From Woodsholea maritima DSM 17123 (GTDB lineage: Bacteria; Pseudomonadota; Alphaproteobacteria; Caulobacterales; Maricaulaceae), in the NCBI RefSeq assembly GCF_000382325.1, contig NZ_KB908057.1, positions 426,783 through 490,782 of the forward strand: a DNA stretch of 64,000 nt, in the 5' to 3' direction. Below the pieces are notes generated by a model, which saw only the letters and a program-made list of their open reading frames with translations, did no database searches and was not told where the DNA came from. This document shows, one piece after another, positions 1-8,664 of this stretch (position 1 is the stretch's first letter; every line of letters begins with the position of its first letter). The translations under genes were made by a program, and so were the position numbers.

Positions 1-1
1 T

Positions 2-742
2 TATTTTGGTCATGATGACCGTGAATTGCTGCCCACTGATCAATTTCCCTGGTCGGTGATTGGTCAAATTCATATGGGCGACGGCGAATGCACGGCGACC
101 TTGATTGCGCGTGATATCCTGATCACGGCTGCCCATTGTATCATGGATGATGAGGGGCATGCCCGTGCGGTGGGCGAGTTTGTGACGGGCATGGCGCTAC
201 GCAAAGGCGGGTATCGCGCCGAAATTACCGATTATCTGCTGGCCGAGCGCTGGGACAATGATCGCTTTGAGAACTCTCAGCGCATTGATGGGCTTGATTG
301 GGCCTTGTTGAAAATTGATCAGCCCCTGGGCGATGAGCTGGGCTTTGTGACGCCTTTGGCCTTGGTGGAAGATCGCGGTCGGCGCCGCGCGCGCCAGGTC
401 ACCTTGTATCAGGCGGGCTATTCCTGGGATACAGAGCCCAATTTATCCGGGCATCAGGGATGTTCAATCGCCCGGATCAACCGCGACAATACCATGGCCC
501 ATGAATGCGATACCACGCGCGGGGATTCGGGTTCACCCTTCTTGATCCAGGACAATGATCAATGGTTCGTGGTGGCCACCGATTCAAATTTCCGTCCCCA
601 TTCGGGCCGCGCGGCGGAATATATCGCCGCCTTGGCGGATGATTGGATTGATCAGGTGGGGCCGTTTGCGCGCGGTGAACGGCGCGGCGGCGGGCAATTA
701 CCCGCCCCGGTTAAACCTGGAAAGCCTGGTGTGAAGCCTTAA
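2..742 (+). CDS. Trypsin-like serine protease, 5'-truncated by window edge
   Basis: Open reading frame enters from the left edge, so the N-terminus is missing; the in-frame TTG at 26 is not a convincing start. The chymotrypsin-type catalytic triad is visible: His in TAAHC (about residue 44 of the visible part), Asp in DWALLKID and Ser in GDSGSP. This is the V8/trypsin family of endopeptidases, probably exported because such enzymes normally act in the periplasm or outside the cell; the signal peptide would lie upstream. The C-terminus ends in a short Pro/Gly/Lys-rich tail. The last 4 bases overlap the convergent DUF481 gene. Substrate cannot be told. Confidence 0.85.
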   Translation, partial: YFGHDDRELLPTDQFPWSVIGQIHMGDGECTATLIARDILITAAHCIMDDEGHARAVGEFVTGMALRKGGYRAEITDYLLAERWDNDRFENSQRIDGLDWALLKIDQPLGDELGFVTPLALVEDRGRRRARQVTLYQAGYSWDTEPNLSGHQGCSIARINRDNTMAHECDTTRGDSGSPFLIQDNDQWFVVATDSNFRPHSGRAAEYIAALADDWIDQVGPFARGERRGGGQLPAPVKPGKPGVKP

Positions 743-1872
743 AACTCCCGCACCAGGGCGAAGTCAGCGCGCGAATCGCCTTCTTTATAGCCGGGCTTGG
801 GCTCAAACTCGTGGCGATAGCGATATTTGATCTCTAGCGCCCATAGCGCACCCAGATCCGTGGTCAGGGTAAAGGTTTGATCGGCGCGGGATTTATCCGC
901 GACCAAAAGCGTACTTTCAGACGTGACATCCACGCGTTCAGATAAACGCCAGCGCGCATCAGAGCCCAGATCGAGTGCCACTTGGCGCGCGGTTGTGCCG
1001 TCTTGTCCATTCAAGACCCGCATACCCGGTGCGCCGCGCACGGTCCATTGTACCGCCTCGCCGGTCAAAATACGATAACCCGCACCCACGCCTAAGAAGG
1101 CCGTCCAGTCATAGCTGGTCCGGCTGTCGCGTTCATAATCGGTGGCGGTAAAGAAGGTCCATTTCTCACCGGCCTCACGCTCACCGCGCAATTGCACGCG
1201 AAATTCATCGCGGCCTATGACATTATTGATTTCAGAATGGGTGTAGTTGATCTTGCCATCAAAGCCCCAATCCATCAGTTCGCGTTGAATTTCCAGAGCG
1301 ATGGTGGAATCCTGGCGGGTATTATTGCCATTATCAAAGCGGAAGCCGAATTTGATCCGACCATTCCAATTCTCTGATTGGCCATTCATGATGGTATTGC
1401 CCAGCCAATAGGCTTGGTTCAGCAAGGGGCCATGATCGAGCGGCGGCGCGCTGGGCTCTTGAGGTGTTTGCGCCGGTCCATCCAAACAGGGCAGACGTTG
1501 GGGCTCAACAGGGGTTGCCGGGGTCGGCGTCGTTGGTGCTTCAGCCAGGGTCACGCGCGGTGTGGGCGCATCGGTGTCGCGGATATTGACTTCGGTACGA
1601 TGGGGAAGGCCTGGTCCGGGCTGGGTGAGGCTCGGCACGCCCAAACCCTGTTCAATCTCATCGCGCCGCTCGGGCGCAAAGTTTAGGGCCGCGCGCTCGA
1701 CATCGCGGGCATTATAGCTCAAAGATAAGAGGCGAACCGCATCAATCAGGTCTTCATCATCGCCGGAATAGGCGGCGGTGCGTAACAGGTCTAAAATGGG
1801 TTCGGGCAGGGGAGCGGCTTCGGTTTGAACGGTCAGCGCGGTTGAAACGGCCATGGCCCAGAACAAACTCAT
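739..1872 (-). CDS. DUF481-type outer-membrane beta-barrel protein
   Basis: 377 residues. A short hydrophobic start with AEA-like processing site precedes a Pro/Thr-rich spacer (about residues 85-150). From about residue 150 the sequence alternates polar and aromatic residues, as in a beta barrel, and closes with a terminal Phe (LVREF), the usual outer-membrane signature. The pattern resembles YdiY/DUF481 salt-induced outer-membrane proteins, whose function is unknown. The first 85 residues look helical and are not part of that family. It converges with the protease gene (4-bp overlap) and is divergent from the YhhN gene. Family call is by eye. Confidence 0.65.
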   Translation of the reverse strand: MSLFWAMAVSTALTVQTEAAPLPEPILDLLRTAAYSGDDEDLIDAVRLLSLSYNARDVERAALNFAPERRDEIEQGLGVPSLTQPGPGLPHRTEVNIRDTDAPTPRVTLAEAPTTPTPATPVEPQRLPCLDGPAQTPQEPSAPPLDHGPLLNQAYWLGNTIMNGQSENWNGRIKFGFRFDNGNNTRQDSTIALEIQRELMDWGFDGKINYTHSEINNVIGRDEFRVQLRGEREAGEKWTFFTATDYERDSRTSYDWTAFLGVGAGYRILTGEAVQWTVRGAPGMRVLNGQDGTTARQVALDLGSDARWRLSERVDVTSESTLLVADKSRADQTFTLTTDLGALWALEIKYRYRHEFEPKPGYKEGDSRADFALVREF

Positions 1873-1958
1873 AAATCACTCCCATGCTGCGAAAGAGGCG
1901 TATACTTGAGAACAAGGCTTAACGTAATCTTGACAGAGCTGGCAATGTGGAGGGGTGA

Positions 1959-2642
1959 ATGACACAAACAACAACGCGTTTAAGTGTGCCAAGCTGGGCC
2001 CCCAAGGCCTATTTGGTGTCTTCAATTGTTGCCGCCAGCCTTTATCTCCTCATTGATCAAATGTTCGTACCAACTCCGGGCGGCGCACTCCTGAAAGCAT
2101 CGGGCATTCTCTTTCTGGCGCTTTATGCGCTTTTGAAAGGTCATGCTCGCTTAAGCGTCGCGCTGGGCTTATCCGCCTGCGGGGATTATGCCTTAGCGTT
2201 GGGGCCCAGTGGGATGACCGCGGGGATTGCCTTTTTTGCCTGTGCGCATCTGTTTTATCTCTCGATCTTTGTCGGTCAGATTTTGGGCAAAGGTTGGGCA
2301 AAGGATGGATTAGTTTTAGCCTTCGTCTTATTTGCCTATGGCGCGGCGATGTTATGGTGGCTGCGCCCGGATATGGGATCGCTGGCACTGCCCGCCACGA
2401 TATATAATGGCATCATTTTATTGATGGCGATGTGTGCGGCCGTCTCTGGAACCACCCGCTTGGCCCTCATCGGCGCATTGTGTTTTGTGGTCTCCGATTC
2501 CATCCTGGCCGCGCGCATGTTTAAAGGTGTTGCGATCTGGGATTATGGCTGGGATTGGGGCGGCATGGCCGTTTGGATCACCTATTTTATGGCGCAGATC
2601 TATTTGACTTTAGGTCTGACGGATGAGGCGCATAAGTCATAA
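1959..2642 (+). CDS. YhhN/TMEM86-family membrane protein (lysoplasmalogenase-like)
   Basis: 227 residues with about seven or eight hydrophobic segments and very few charges between them. The order LLKASGILFLALYAL, then a CGDYALAL segment, then FACAHLFYLSIF matches the YhhN family (animal TMEM86B hydrolyses the vinyl-ether bond of lysoplasmalogens). Conserved Asp residues in CGDYAL and VSDSILAA fit the family active-site region. The ATG at 1959 follows a good AGGGGTG ribosome site. A bidirectional terminator follows directly. Bacterial substrate is not established; an inner-membrane lipid hydrolase is the best guess. Confidence 0.75.
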   Translation: MTQTTTRLSVPSWAPKAYLVSSIVAASLYLLIDQMFVPTPGGALLKASGILFLALYALLKGHARLSVALGLSACGDYALALGPSGMTAGIAFFACAHLFYLSIFVGQILGKGWAKDGLVLAFVLFAYGAAMLWWLRPDMGSLALPATIYNGIILLMAMCAAVSGTTRLALIGALCFVVSDSILAARMFKGVAIWDYGWDWGGMAVWITYFMAQIYLTLGLTDEAHKS

Positions 2643-2643
2643 A

Positions 2644-2667
2644 AAAAGGCCCCTTGCGGGGCCTTTT
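2644..2667. terminator. Bidirectional rho-independent terminator
   Basis: AAAAGGCCCC, a 4-base loop, then GGGGCCTTTT. It sits between the converging YhhN and rpoH genes, and its A-run and T-run let it serve both strands. Confidence 0.85.
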
Positions 2668-2686
2668 AAATCAAGAGGCTTCAGGT

Positions 2687-3586
2687 CTAACCCGTGATGT
2701 CTTCCGGGGTTAGGCCGCGTTCGACTGCCAGGCGCTTCATGGCCTTTTGCAGCTTGTCAAAGGCGCGCACTTCGATCTGACGGATGCGTTCGCGGCTGAC
2801 GCCATATTCGCTGGCCAGATCTTCCAAGGTCTTGGGCTCATCGGTCAGGCGACGTTCCTGGATGATATTGCGCTCACGCTCATTCAGGTCAGCCATCGCC
2901 TCTTGCAGAAGTGTCATGCGTGCGCCGAATTCCTGGTCATTGGCCAATTGATCTTCGGTATTGGCGTGCTCGTCATCGGTCAGCCAGTCCTGCCATTCTG
3001 ATTCAGAATCAGAGCGTAAAGGCGCGTTCAAGCTGGCATCCGGACCCGACAGGCGCCGGTTCATGTTGATCACTTCGTCTTCAGAAACGCCCAGCTTGGT
3101 GGCAATATGATCCACTTGCTCTGGGCGCAGATCACCCTCTTCCAGGGCTTGCATCTGGCTTTTCATGCGGCGCAGATTGAAGAAGAGCTTCTTCTGCGCG
3201 GCGGTTGTGCCCATCTTCACCAGCGACCAAGAGCGTAGGATATATTCCTGGATCGAGGCGCGGATCCACCACATCGCATAGGTGGCCAGGCGGAAGCCCT
3301 TATCGGGATCGAATTTCTTAACTGCTTGCATCAGGCCGACATTGCCTTCAGAAATCACTTCGGCAATCGGCAGGCCATAGCCGCGATAGCCCATCGCGAT
3401 CTTGGCCACCAGGCGCAGGTGAGAGGTGACCAGCTTGTGCGCGGCCTGGGTATCCCCATGCTCGCTCCAGCTTTTGGCCAGCATAAATTCCTCATCCTTT
3501 TCCAACATTGGAAATTTTCGGATTTCGGACAAATACCGCGAGAGGCTTGCCTCGGGGGTAATGCTGAGTGTCGGCGCTTGAGCCAT
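2687..3586 (-). CDS. rpoH: RNA polymerase sigma-32 (heat-shock) factor
   Basis: 299 residues, the usual RpoH length. It directs RNA polymerase to heat-shock promoters. Region 2 is clear: HLRLVAKIAMGYRGYGLP, then EGNVGLMQAVKKFDP and FRLATYAMWWIRASIQEYIL (about residues 60-125). The RpoH-specific stretch QKKLFFNLRR follows at about 140. The region 4 helix-turn-helix near the C-terminus carries LEDLASEYGVSRERIRQIE. The start gives the typical alphaproteobacterial N-terminus with two Pro/Ser-rich residues before SRYLSEIRKFPML. The next rRNA-modifying gene rluD is close by, a common alphaproteobacterial neighbourhood, here split by a lipoprotein and a GNAT gene. Confidence 0.95.
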   Translation of the reverse strand: MAQAPTLSITPEASLSRYLSEIRKFPMLEKDEEFMLAKSWSEHGDTQAAHKLVTSHLRLVAKIAMGYRGYGLPIAEVISEGNVGLMQAVKKFDPDKGFRLATYAMWWIRASIQEYILRSWSLVKMGTTAAQKKLFFNLRRMKSQMQALEEGDLRPEQVDHIATKLGVSEDEVINMNRRLSGPDASLNAPLRSDSESEWQDWLTDDEHANTEDQLANDQEFGARMTLLQEAMADLNERERNIIQERRLTDEPKTLEDLASEYGVSRERIRQIEVRAFDKLQKAMKRLAVERGLTPEDITG

Positions 3587-3837
3587 GATCGTCCCCTTAC
3601 ACTTTCACCTTAGGGTCTGAAGTCCAGCCTGTGTGGAAATGTCCTAAGGCCTTATAACGTCTGCTTCCCCATTTAGGTTGCAAAATGCAAATATGCGAGG
3701 GGTCGGCCTGAGAAATATCTTTTTCCCAGGGGTCACAAATGAGTGAGCTGGAAAAAAGGGACATCACCATAAAGGCATTATTCCCTTTTATCACAGGCGA
3801 TCATGCGGGGGGAAGATCCCCGTAGATTACAGTAAAT

Positions 3838-4158
3838 TTAAAACAGATTTGATGCGCACGATAGACCCGCACTTAACGAGAAGCCCGCGATTTCGCGTTC
3901 TTGCTCTTGGGTCATGTTTCCAGCGGCTTTTTCCTGCTCTCGCCGGCTCGTGTCAGGGTCCATGCTCATGGCAATAATGCGGCGTGCCTCGCGCGATAAA
4001 TTTTGTTCGTCGGCATGGTTGTCCATACATGTGCAGAAGGCTTCATTGCCAGACCCGCTGTCCATACAGGCCTGTTTGATCGATTTGGTGGGTCCGCCAC
4101 ACGCACTTACAGTCAACGCACATAAGATGAGACCAGACAGTACCAGGAGTTGTTTCAT
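3838..4158 (-). CDS. Small cysteine-rich lipoprotein, unknown function
   Basis: 106 residues from the ATG at 4158, chosen over an upstream TTG because a GGGGGC ribosome site sits just before it. A signal peptide (MKQLLVLSGLILCAL) ends in a lipobox LTVSAC followed by GG, so it should be lipid-anchored in the periplasm. The mature part has further Cys residues (QACMDSG, AFCTCMDNHAD, LSCASNLF), giving four or five Cys that could form disulfides, and a helical acidic middle. I do not recognise the family. It stands alone between rpoH and a GNAT gene. Confidence 0.75.
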   Translation of the reverse strand: MKQLLVLSGLILCALTVSACGGPTKSIKQACMDSGSGNEAFCTCMDNHADEQNLSREARRIIAMSMDPDTSRREQEKAAGNMTQEQEREIAGFSLSAGLSCASNLF

Positions 4159-4289
4159 TTTTGCCCCCAAAGGAATTCAACTTAAAACGAGTGGGCAGGC
4201 AAAGCGTTCCCGCAATCTTTGCAAAAATTTGGAATGCCGGTAAGCTGCACGATAAGTGCTGTTGTCGAACTTAATGAAAGGCCTGCCCC

Positions 4290-4820
4290 ATGACGCTTTC
4301 GATCCGTTTGTGTGAAGCCGGTGATGAACACGCCCTGAACGCGGTGGGGATTGCGACCTTTTTAGAGACGTTTTCGGGTGTCATTGATGGCGCGGCTTTG
4401 ATCAATCATTGCCGCGAGAAACACGCCGCAGAGGTCTACGCCAGCGCGCTTGCCAACCCCGATCATCGTTTATGGCTGGTGGGGATGGAGCCCAATGGCG
4501 CACCTGTGGGCTATTTGCATATGACCTTACCGGATCTGCCGGTGGCCTATGATCATCGTCATGTGGAGATCAAGCGCATTTATCTATTGGGTAAAACCCA
4601 AGGCACGGGCATTGGTCGGCGCTTGATGGAAACCGCCTTTAGGGATGCGCACGCACGCGGTTTTGAAGAAGTTCTGCTGGGCGTTTACAGCAAAAATCCC
4701 TCGATCGGCTTTTATGAAAAGCTGGGCTTTCGCCAGGTCGGCACGCGCCAGTTTGATGTCGGCGGCACGCTTTATGATGACTATATTCTCGGGCGGTCCC
4801 TGGTGGCTGAAACGGCTTAA
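4290..4820 (+). CDS. GNAT-family N-acetyltransferase
   Basis: 176 residues. The acetyl-CoA binding motif A appears as IYLLGKTQGTGIGRRLME (about 98-115, Q/RxxGxG/A pattern QGTGIG). The motif B region NPSIGFYEKLGFRQVG follows at about 136. These define the GCN5-related acetyltransferase fold, which moves acetyl from acetyl-CoA to an amine; the acceptor cannot be told. The gene ends 4 bases inside the convergent rluD gene. It has no operon partner. Confidence 0.85.
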   Translation: MTLSIRLCEAGDEHALNAVGIATFLETFSGVIDGAALINHCREKHAAEVYASALANPDHRLWLVGMEPNGAPVGYLHMTLPDLPVAYDHRHVEIKRIYLLGKTQGTGIGRRLMETAFRDAHARGFEEVLLGVYSKNPSIGFYEKLGFRQVGTRQFDVGGTLYDDYILGRSLVAETA

Positions 4821-5830
4821 AGCTTTTCCAGAAAGCCTTGCAGGCGCTGCATATCCGCTGGCAGAGGCGTGGAAAAATGTAAGTGCTCCTCGCGGGTCGG
4901 GTGGATGAAGCCCAGCTCATAGGCGTGCAGAGCTTGGCGATTGAACGCGCGAAAGTCCTGCTCCTCATCCAGGCGCGCCAACAAGGTGGAGCGCCCGCGA
5001 CCATAGACCGGATCGCCCAGCAAGGGACAGCCAATATGGCTCATATGCACACGGATTTGATGGGTGCGTCCGGTCTCTAAACGGCATTCAACCAGGGCGG
5101 CCATGGACTTACCCAGGCGCGCCTTGGGGTCGCGGCCATAGGTGGCCAAGGTTTCGTAATTGGTGATGGCGTGCTTTCCCGCTTCGCTGCTCTGCGCCAG
5201 GACCGCCATCTTCTTGCGATCTTGGGGTGAACGCCCAAGGCGCGTCTCAATCCGGCCCGCCCGCGGATCGGGTGAGGAGCGCACAAAGGCGCGATAGGCG
5301 CGCAGCACGCTGTGGGCGGCAAATTGCGCACTTAAATGCTGGTGCGCCGCGTCGGTCTTGGCCACGACCATGACGCCGGAAGTGTCTTTATCTAGGCGAT
5401 GGACAATGCCGGGACGTTCAACCCCGCCAATGCCCGATAGGCTGCCTTTGCAATGATAAAGCAGGCCATGCACCAAAGTCCCGCTCCAATTGCCCGCTGC
5501 CGGGTGAACCGCCATGCCCGCGGCTTTATTCACCACGATCAACTGATCGTCTTCATAAAGAATATCGAGCGGCAGATCCTCGCCCACAGGGATCGCGCTT
5601 TCAGGGGCGGGCACCCACACTTCATAAAGGCTGTGGGCTTTGATTTTCGCCGACGGATTGGTCAGCACTTCCCCATCGCAGCGCACAAAACCCTCCTCGA
5701 TCAAGCTCTTGCACCGCGCCCGCGACAACGCACTCCAGGTTTGGCTCATCCAGCGGTCCAGGCGCTCGCCCTTGGCCGTGTCAAGGGCGGTTTCGCTCAA
5801 AGTGTCTTGGATGGGGCGTTCGGTCATCAT
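4817..5830 (-). CDS. rluD: RluD/RluA-family 23S rRNA pseudouridine synthase
   Basis: 337 residues. An N-terminal S4 RNA-binding domain (about residues 22-80: LDRWMSQTWSALSRARCKSLI) is followed by the RluA catalytic domain with the signature HRLDKDTSGVMVVAKT, where the Asp attacks the uridine. The C-terminal RTHQIRVHMSHIGCPLLGDPVYG motif region is also present. The enzyme isomerises uridines in 23S rRNA helix 69 if it is a true RluD; RluC-like specificity cannot be ruled out. It faces the TonB receptor gene divergently. Confidence 0.9.
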   Translation of the reverse strand: MMTERPIQDTLSETALDTAKGERLDRWMSQTWSALSRARCKSLIEEGFVRCDGEVLTNPSAKIKAHSLYEVWVPAPESAIPVGEDLPLDILYEDDQLIVVNKAAGMAVHPAAGNWSGTLVHGLLYHCKGSLSGIGGVERPGIVHRLDKDTSGVMVVAKTDAAHQHLSAQFAAHSVLRAYRAFVRSSPDPRAGRIETRLGRSPQDRKKMAVLAQSSEAGKHAITNYETLATYGRDPKARLGKSMAALVECRLETGRTHQIRVHMSHIGCPLLGDPVYGRGRSTLLARLDEEQDFRAFNRQALHAYELGFIHPTREEHLHFSTPLPADMQRLQGFLEKL

Positions 5831-5905
5831 GTGGCTTTTTGTGAGGGTGTGTGTCTTTGTGGTTATTTTGCAACGTTTGTCAAAGCGCTGCGGTGCGTTA
5901 AAAAT

Positions 5906-5934
5906 CTGTTACGCGCTTGTAGTCGACTTGTCAC
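5906..5934 (+). promoter_or_regulatory. Weak candidate Pho-box-like repeats upstream of the TonB receptor
   Basis: Three units spaced exactly 11 bases apart (CTGTTAC, TTGTAGT, TTGTCAC) lie about 70 bases before the receptor start. A PhoB box is built of CTGTCAT-like heptamers at 11-base steps; these match 4-5 of 7 positions each. Spacing is what makes it notable; the letters are weak. Confidence 0.3.
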
Positions 5935-6004
5935 GGCTTAGCTGTACCAGCGCCCTAACGATGCCGTCATTATGGCCGATGGCATTCAAGGGGGAAATAC
6001 CACG

Positions 6005-8497
6005 ATGATCAAAGCTCAGTTATTCGCCGGTGTTGCTGTTTTGGCTCTGGGTGCGGCTAGTGCTGCACAGGCTCAACAACAGCCGAGCGAGGTTAATGGT
6101 GCCGTCGTTGATGCCTATGTTGGCGAACAGATCACGGATGTGATCACGGTGACCACGCAGAAGCGCGAACAGTCTTTGGCTGATGTTCCGATCAATCTGA
6201 CCGCTTATGATGCGCGCCGGATGGAGATTTTGGACATTTCTCAGTTTGACGAGTTGTCTGATTTCGTGCCTGGCTTGGAAATTCAAGAGCAATCGCCCAA
6301 CAACCCTGGCTTTGTGATCCGCGGCATCACCTCTGATGATGGCGGCGCAGCGGTTGAACCACGCGTTGCGGTCTTCCAAGACGGTGTTTCAATTTCTAAA
6401 TCGCGCGGCTCTTATGTTGAGTTGTTCGATATGGAACGTGTTGAGATCGCCAAAGGCCCTCAGCCGACCCTGTTTGGTCGCGGTGCCTTGATCGGGGGTA
6501 TCAACCTCATCCAGAATAAAGCCGATATGGATGGTTTCGCCGCAAATATCGAAGCCGGTATCGGCGATTATGATCGCTATGAAATCCAAGGCATGGTCAA
6601 TTATGCCCTCAGCGATACGATGGCTTTCCGTCTGGCTGGCATCCATAAAGAGCGTGATGGCTATATCGACAACACGCTGGGCGGGACGCTGAATTCTGAA
6701 GACGTGTCTGCGGTTCGCGCGGTCTTCAGCTGGGAGCCTATGGCCGCCCTGCACATCGACGTCATCGGCAATTATCAAGAAGATAAGCCGGAAGGCACCT
6801 CCTTCAAATCAGGCACTTTCGCGCCTTTGGGGGGCCAGATTGAACCTTGGGAGCCTGCCGCCCTCAACACCTTTGGTGGGTTCGAAGGCGGCCGCGATCT
6901 GGGTCTGGACCGTAAAGTCTATGGCATCACGGTTCTGGCTGATTATGACTTGAATGACGCCTGGTCGGTCAGCTCGATCACCGGTTGGCGCGCCTTTGAA
7001 TCGCTCGAAGTGTTCGATCCAGACGGGTTCGATGCTGAATTGTTGGTCGCCGGTGAAGATGCGACGGGCGATCAGTGGAGCCAGGAAGTGCGCTTCAACT
7101 ATGACGCCGGTGGGCCTTTGAAAGCCTTCTTGGGCGGCAGCTATTTCTATGAAAGCGGTAATCAGCGTATTCCGCTGGCGACCAATCCGCGCGTAGCCCA
7201 GGCGATCAATGCCGGTCGTATTGCCGGTCTGGCCAGCCAGGCTCTGGGTCAAACCATCACCGTTGATCAGATCGAGCAATTGATGATGGTCGCGCAAATT
7301 CCAGGCGCGCAAAATTTTGACAACCCTTACAATCCTCTTGGCATCTTCGTGCCGTCAATCTTGCCACAACTGGGCCAAGTTTATGGCGCGATCCAGCTGG
7401 GCCGTCCTGACCTGATCCCGGGCATTGTGGGCACGATGAACCCGGTCATGCTGGACGAGTTCTATCTGGAAGAGACCGCAAACTTCGCCGATACGACCGC
7501 TTGGGATATCTTTGGCGAGGTGAGCTATTCTGTCACTGACCGTCTGGAGCTGACCGCGGGTCTGCGCTGGACCAAGGAAGAGAAAAACGCCTCTGTCTAT
7601 GGCCGTCCGGTCAGCCCTGTATCTCCCTTGGCCGCTCTGACCCCAGGTACGCCCACCGTCTTTATTCCAGCCACCCCAGGCGGTGCGCAGATCGAAAGCG
7701 GCGAGAAATCATTCGATGATTTCACCTGGCGTTTGGCTGCCAATTACGCGCTGAGCGATACGGCGAATATCTGGGCCTCTTATGCGCGCGGTCGTCGCCC
7801 TGACGTGATCTCTTACTCTGCCGGTAAATTCGTGATCGTGGATGCGGAAATCGTCGACTCGTATGAAGTGGGTATGTTCCGCACCTGGGACAACACCACC
7901 TTCCAAGGCTCGATCTTTTATTCTCAGTATGAGAACTTCCAGTCTTCAAGCTTCATTCCAGGCCAGGCGACTTACGTCACCACCAATGCCGGGAATGCGA
8001 CCCAGTACGGCCTTGAAGGCCAGTTCGACCATCAGTTCAATGAAATCCTGACCTTGTTTGCGACCTATGCGTATAACTTCGCTGAGTTCGATGACAAAGA
8101 CAGCGATGGCAATAAGCAGCAATATGCGGGCAATATGTTCCGCCTGTCGCCCGAACACGCCTTCTCATTGGGCCTTAACGCTGAATTCCCATTGGGCAAT
8201 GGCGGCACGTTGAGCCTGATCCCAACCTATAGCTGGCAGTCGAAAGTCTTCTTCGATAACGCCAACGATCTGGACGATGCCAAGCAGGACGAAGTTCAAG
8301 GCGATTACGGCATCTGGAATGCCCGTATGCGCTATGAAGCGCCTGAGCAGCGTTACTATGCTGAAGTTTACGTCAAAAACCTGGCCGATGAAAAATATAT
8401 CATCGACGCGGGCAATACCGGCGACAATTTCGGCATTCCAACTTTCATCGCGGGCGCACCGCGCATGATCGGTCTGCGGGTGGGGGCAAACTTCTAA
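6005..8497 (+). CDS. TonB-dependent outer-membrane receptor
   Basis: 830 residues from the ATG at 6005, which follows GGGGGA at good spacing; the upstream in-frame ATG lacks one. The signal peptide ends at about AQAQQ. A TonB box (DVITVTTQK) is near mature residue 30, the plug domain follows (VPINLTAYDA through ERVEIAKGPQPTLFGRGALIGGINLI, about 45-160), and the rest is a 22-strand-type barrel ending in RVGANF with the terminal Phe. The receptor imports a scarce ligand using TonB energy. Its partner gene just downstream encodes a PhoD-type phosphatase, so a phosphorylated organic compound is a reasonable but unproved substrate. Confidence 0.92.
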   Translation: MIKAQLFAGVAVLALGAASAAQAQQQPSEVNGAVVDAYVGEQITDVITVTTQKREQSLADVPINLTAYDARRMEILDISQFDELSDFVPGLEIQEQSPNNPGFVIRGITSDDGGAAVEPRVAVFQDGVSISKSRGSYVELFDMERVEIAKGPQPTLFGRGALIGGINLIQNKADMDGFAANIEAGIGDYDRYEIQGMVNYALSDTMAFRLAGIHKERDGYIDNTLGGTLNSEDVSAVRAVFSWEPMAALHIDVIGNYQEDKPEGTSFKSGTFAPLGGQIEPWEPAALNTFGGFEGGRDLGLDRKVYGITVLADYDLNDAWSVSSITGWRAFESLEVFDPDGFDAELLVAGEDATGDQWSQEVRFNYDAGGPLKAFLGGSYFYESGNQRIPLATNPRVAQAINAGRIAGLASQALGQTITVDQIEQLMMVAQIPGAQNFDNPYNPLGIFVPSILPQLGQVYGAIQLGRPDLIPGIVGTMNPVMLDEFYLEETANFADTTAWDIFGEVSYSVTDRLELTAGLRWTKEEKNASVYGRPVSPVSPLAALTPGTPTVFIPATPGGAQIESGEKSFDDFTWRLAANYALSDTANIWASYARGRRPDVISYSAGKFVIVDAEIVDSYEVGMFRTWDNTTFQGSIFYSQYENFQSSSFIPGQATYVTTNAGNATQYGLEGQFDHQFNEILTLFATYAYNFAEFDDKDSDGNKQQYAGNMFRLSPEHAFSLGLNAEFPLGNGGTLSLIPTYSWQSKVFFDNANDLDDAKQDEVQGDYGIWNARMRYEAPEQRYYAEVYVKNLADEKYIIDAGNTGDNFGIPTFIAGAPRMIGLRVGANF

Positions 8498-8546
8498 GTT
8501 TGTGATCATCTGACATAGGTACCGTCCGGGGGGACGGCGCTGAGGG

Positions 8547-8593
8547 CGGCCGAAATGTTCAATGAGGGGGGCATTTCGGCCGTTCGCGTTTTT
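8547..8593 (+). terminator. Rho-independent terminator after the TonB receptor
   Basis: An 11-bp perfect stem CGGCCGAAATG / CATTTCGGCCG with a 14-base loop is followed shortly by five T. It suggests the receptor and the phosphatase are not simply one uninterrupted transcript. Confidence 0.7.
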
Positions 8594-8664
8594 GACTGGA
8601 CGGGGAAGAGGGCGGCCCTTAACAAGGGTCGCAATCGGGCACACTTATCGGGCGAGGGACGATT

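Noticed and set aside
3597-3794. 65-codon minus-strand open frame upstream of rpoH
   Set aside because: No ribosome site, no family likeness, and it lies in the rpoH promoter region; probably chance.
6020-6379. Minus-strand frames inside the TonB receptor gene
   Set aside because: Antisense shadows of a well-supported coding region, with no start signals.
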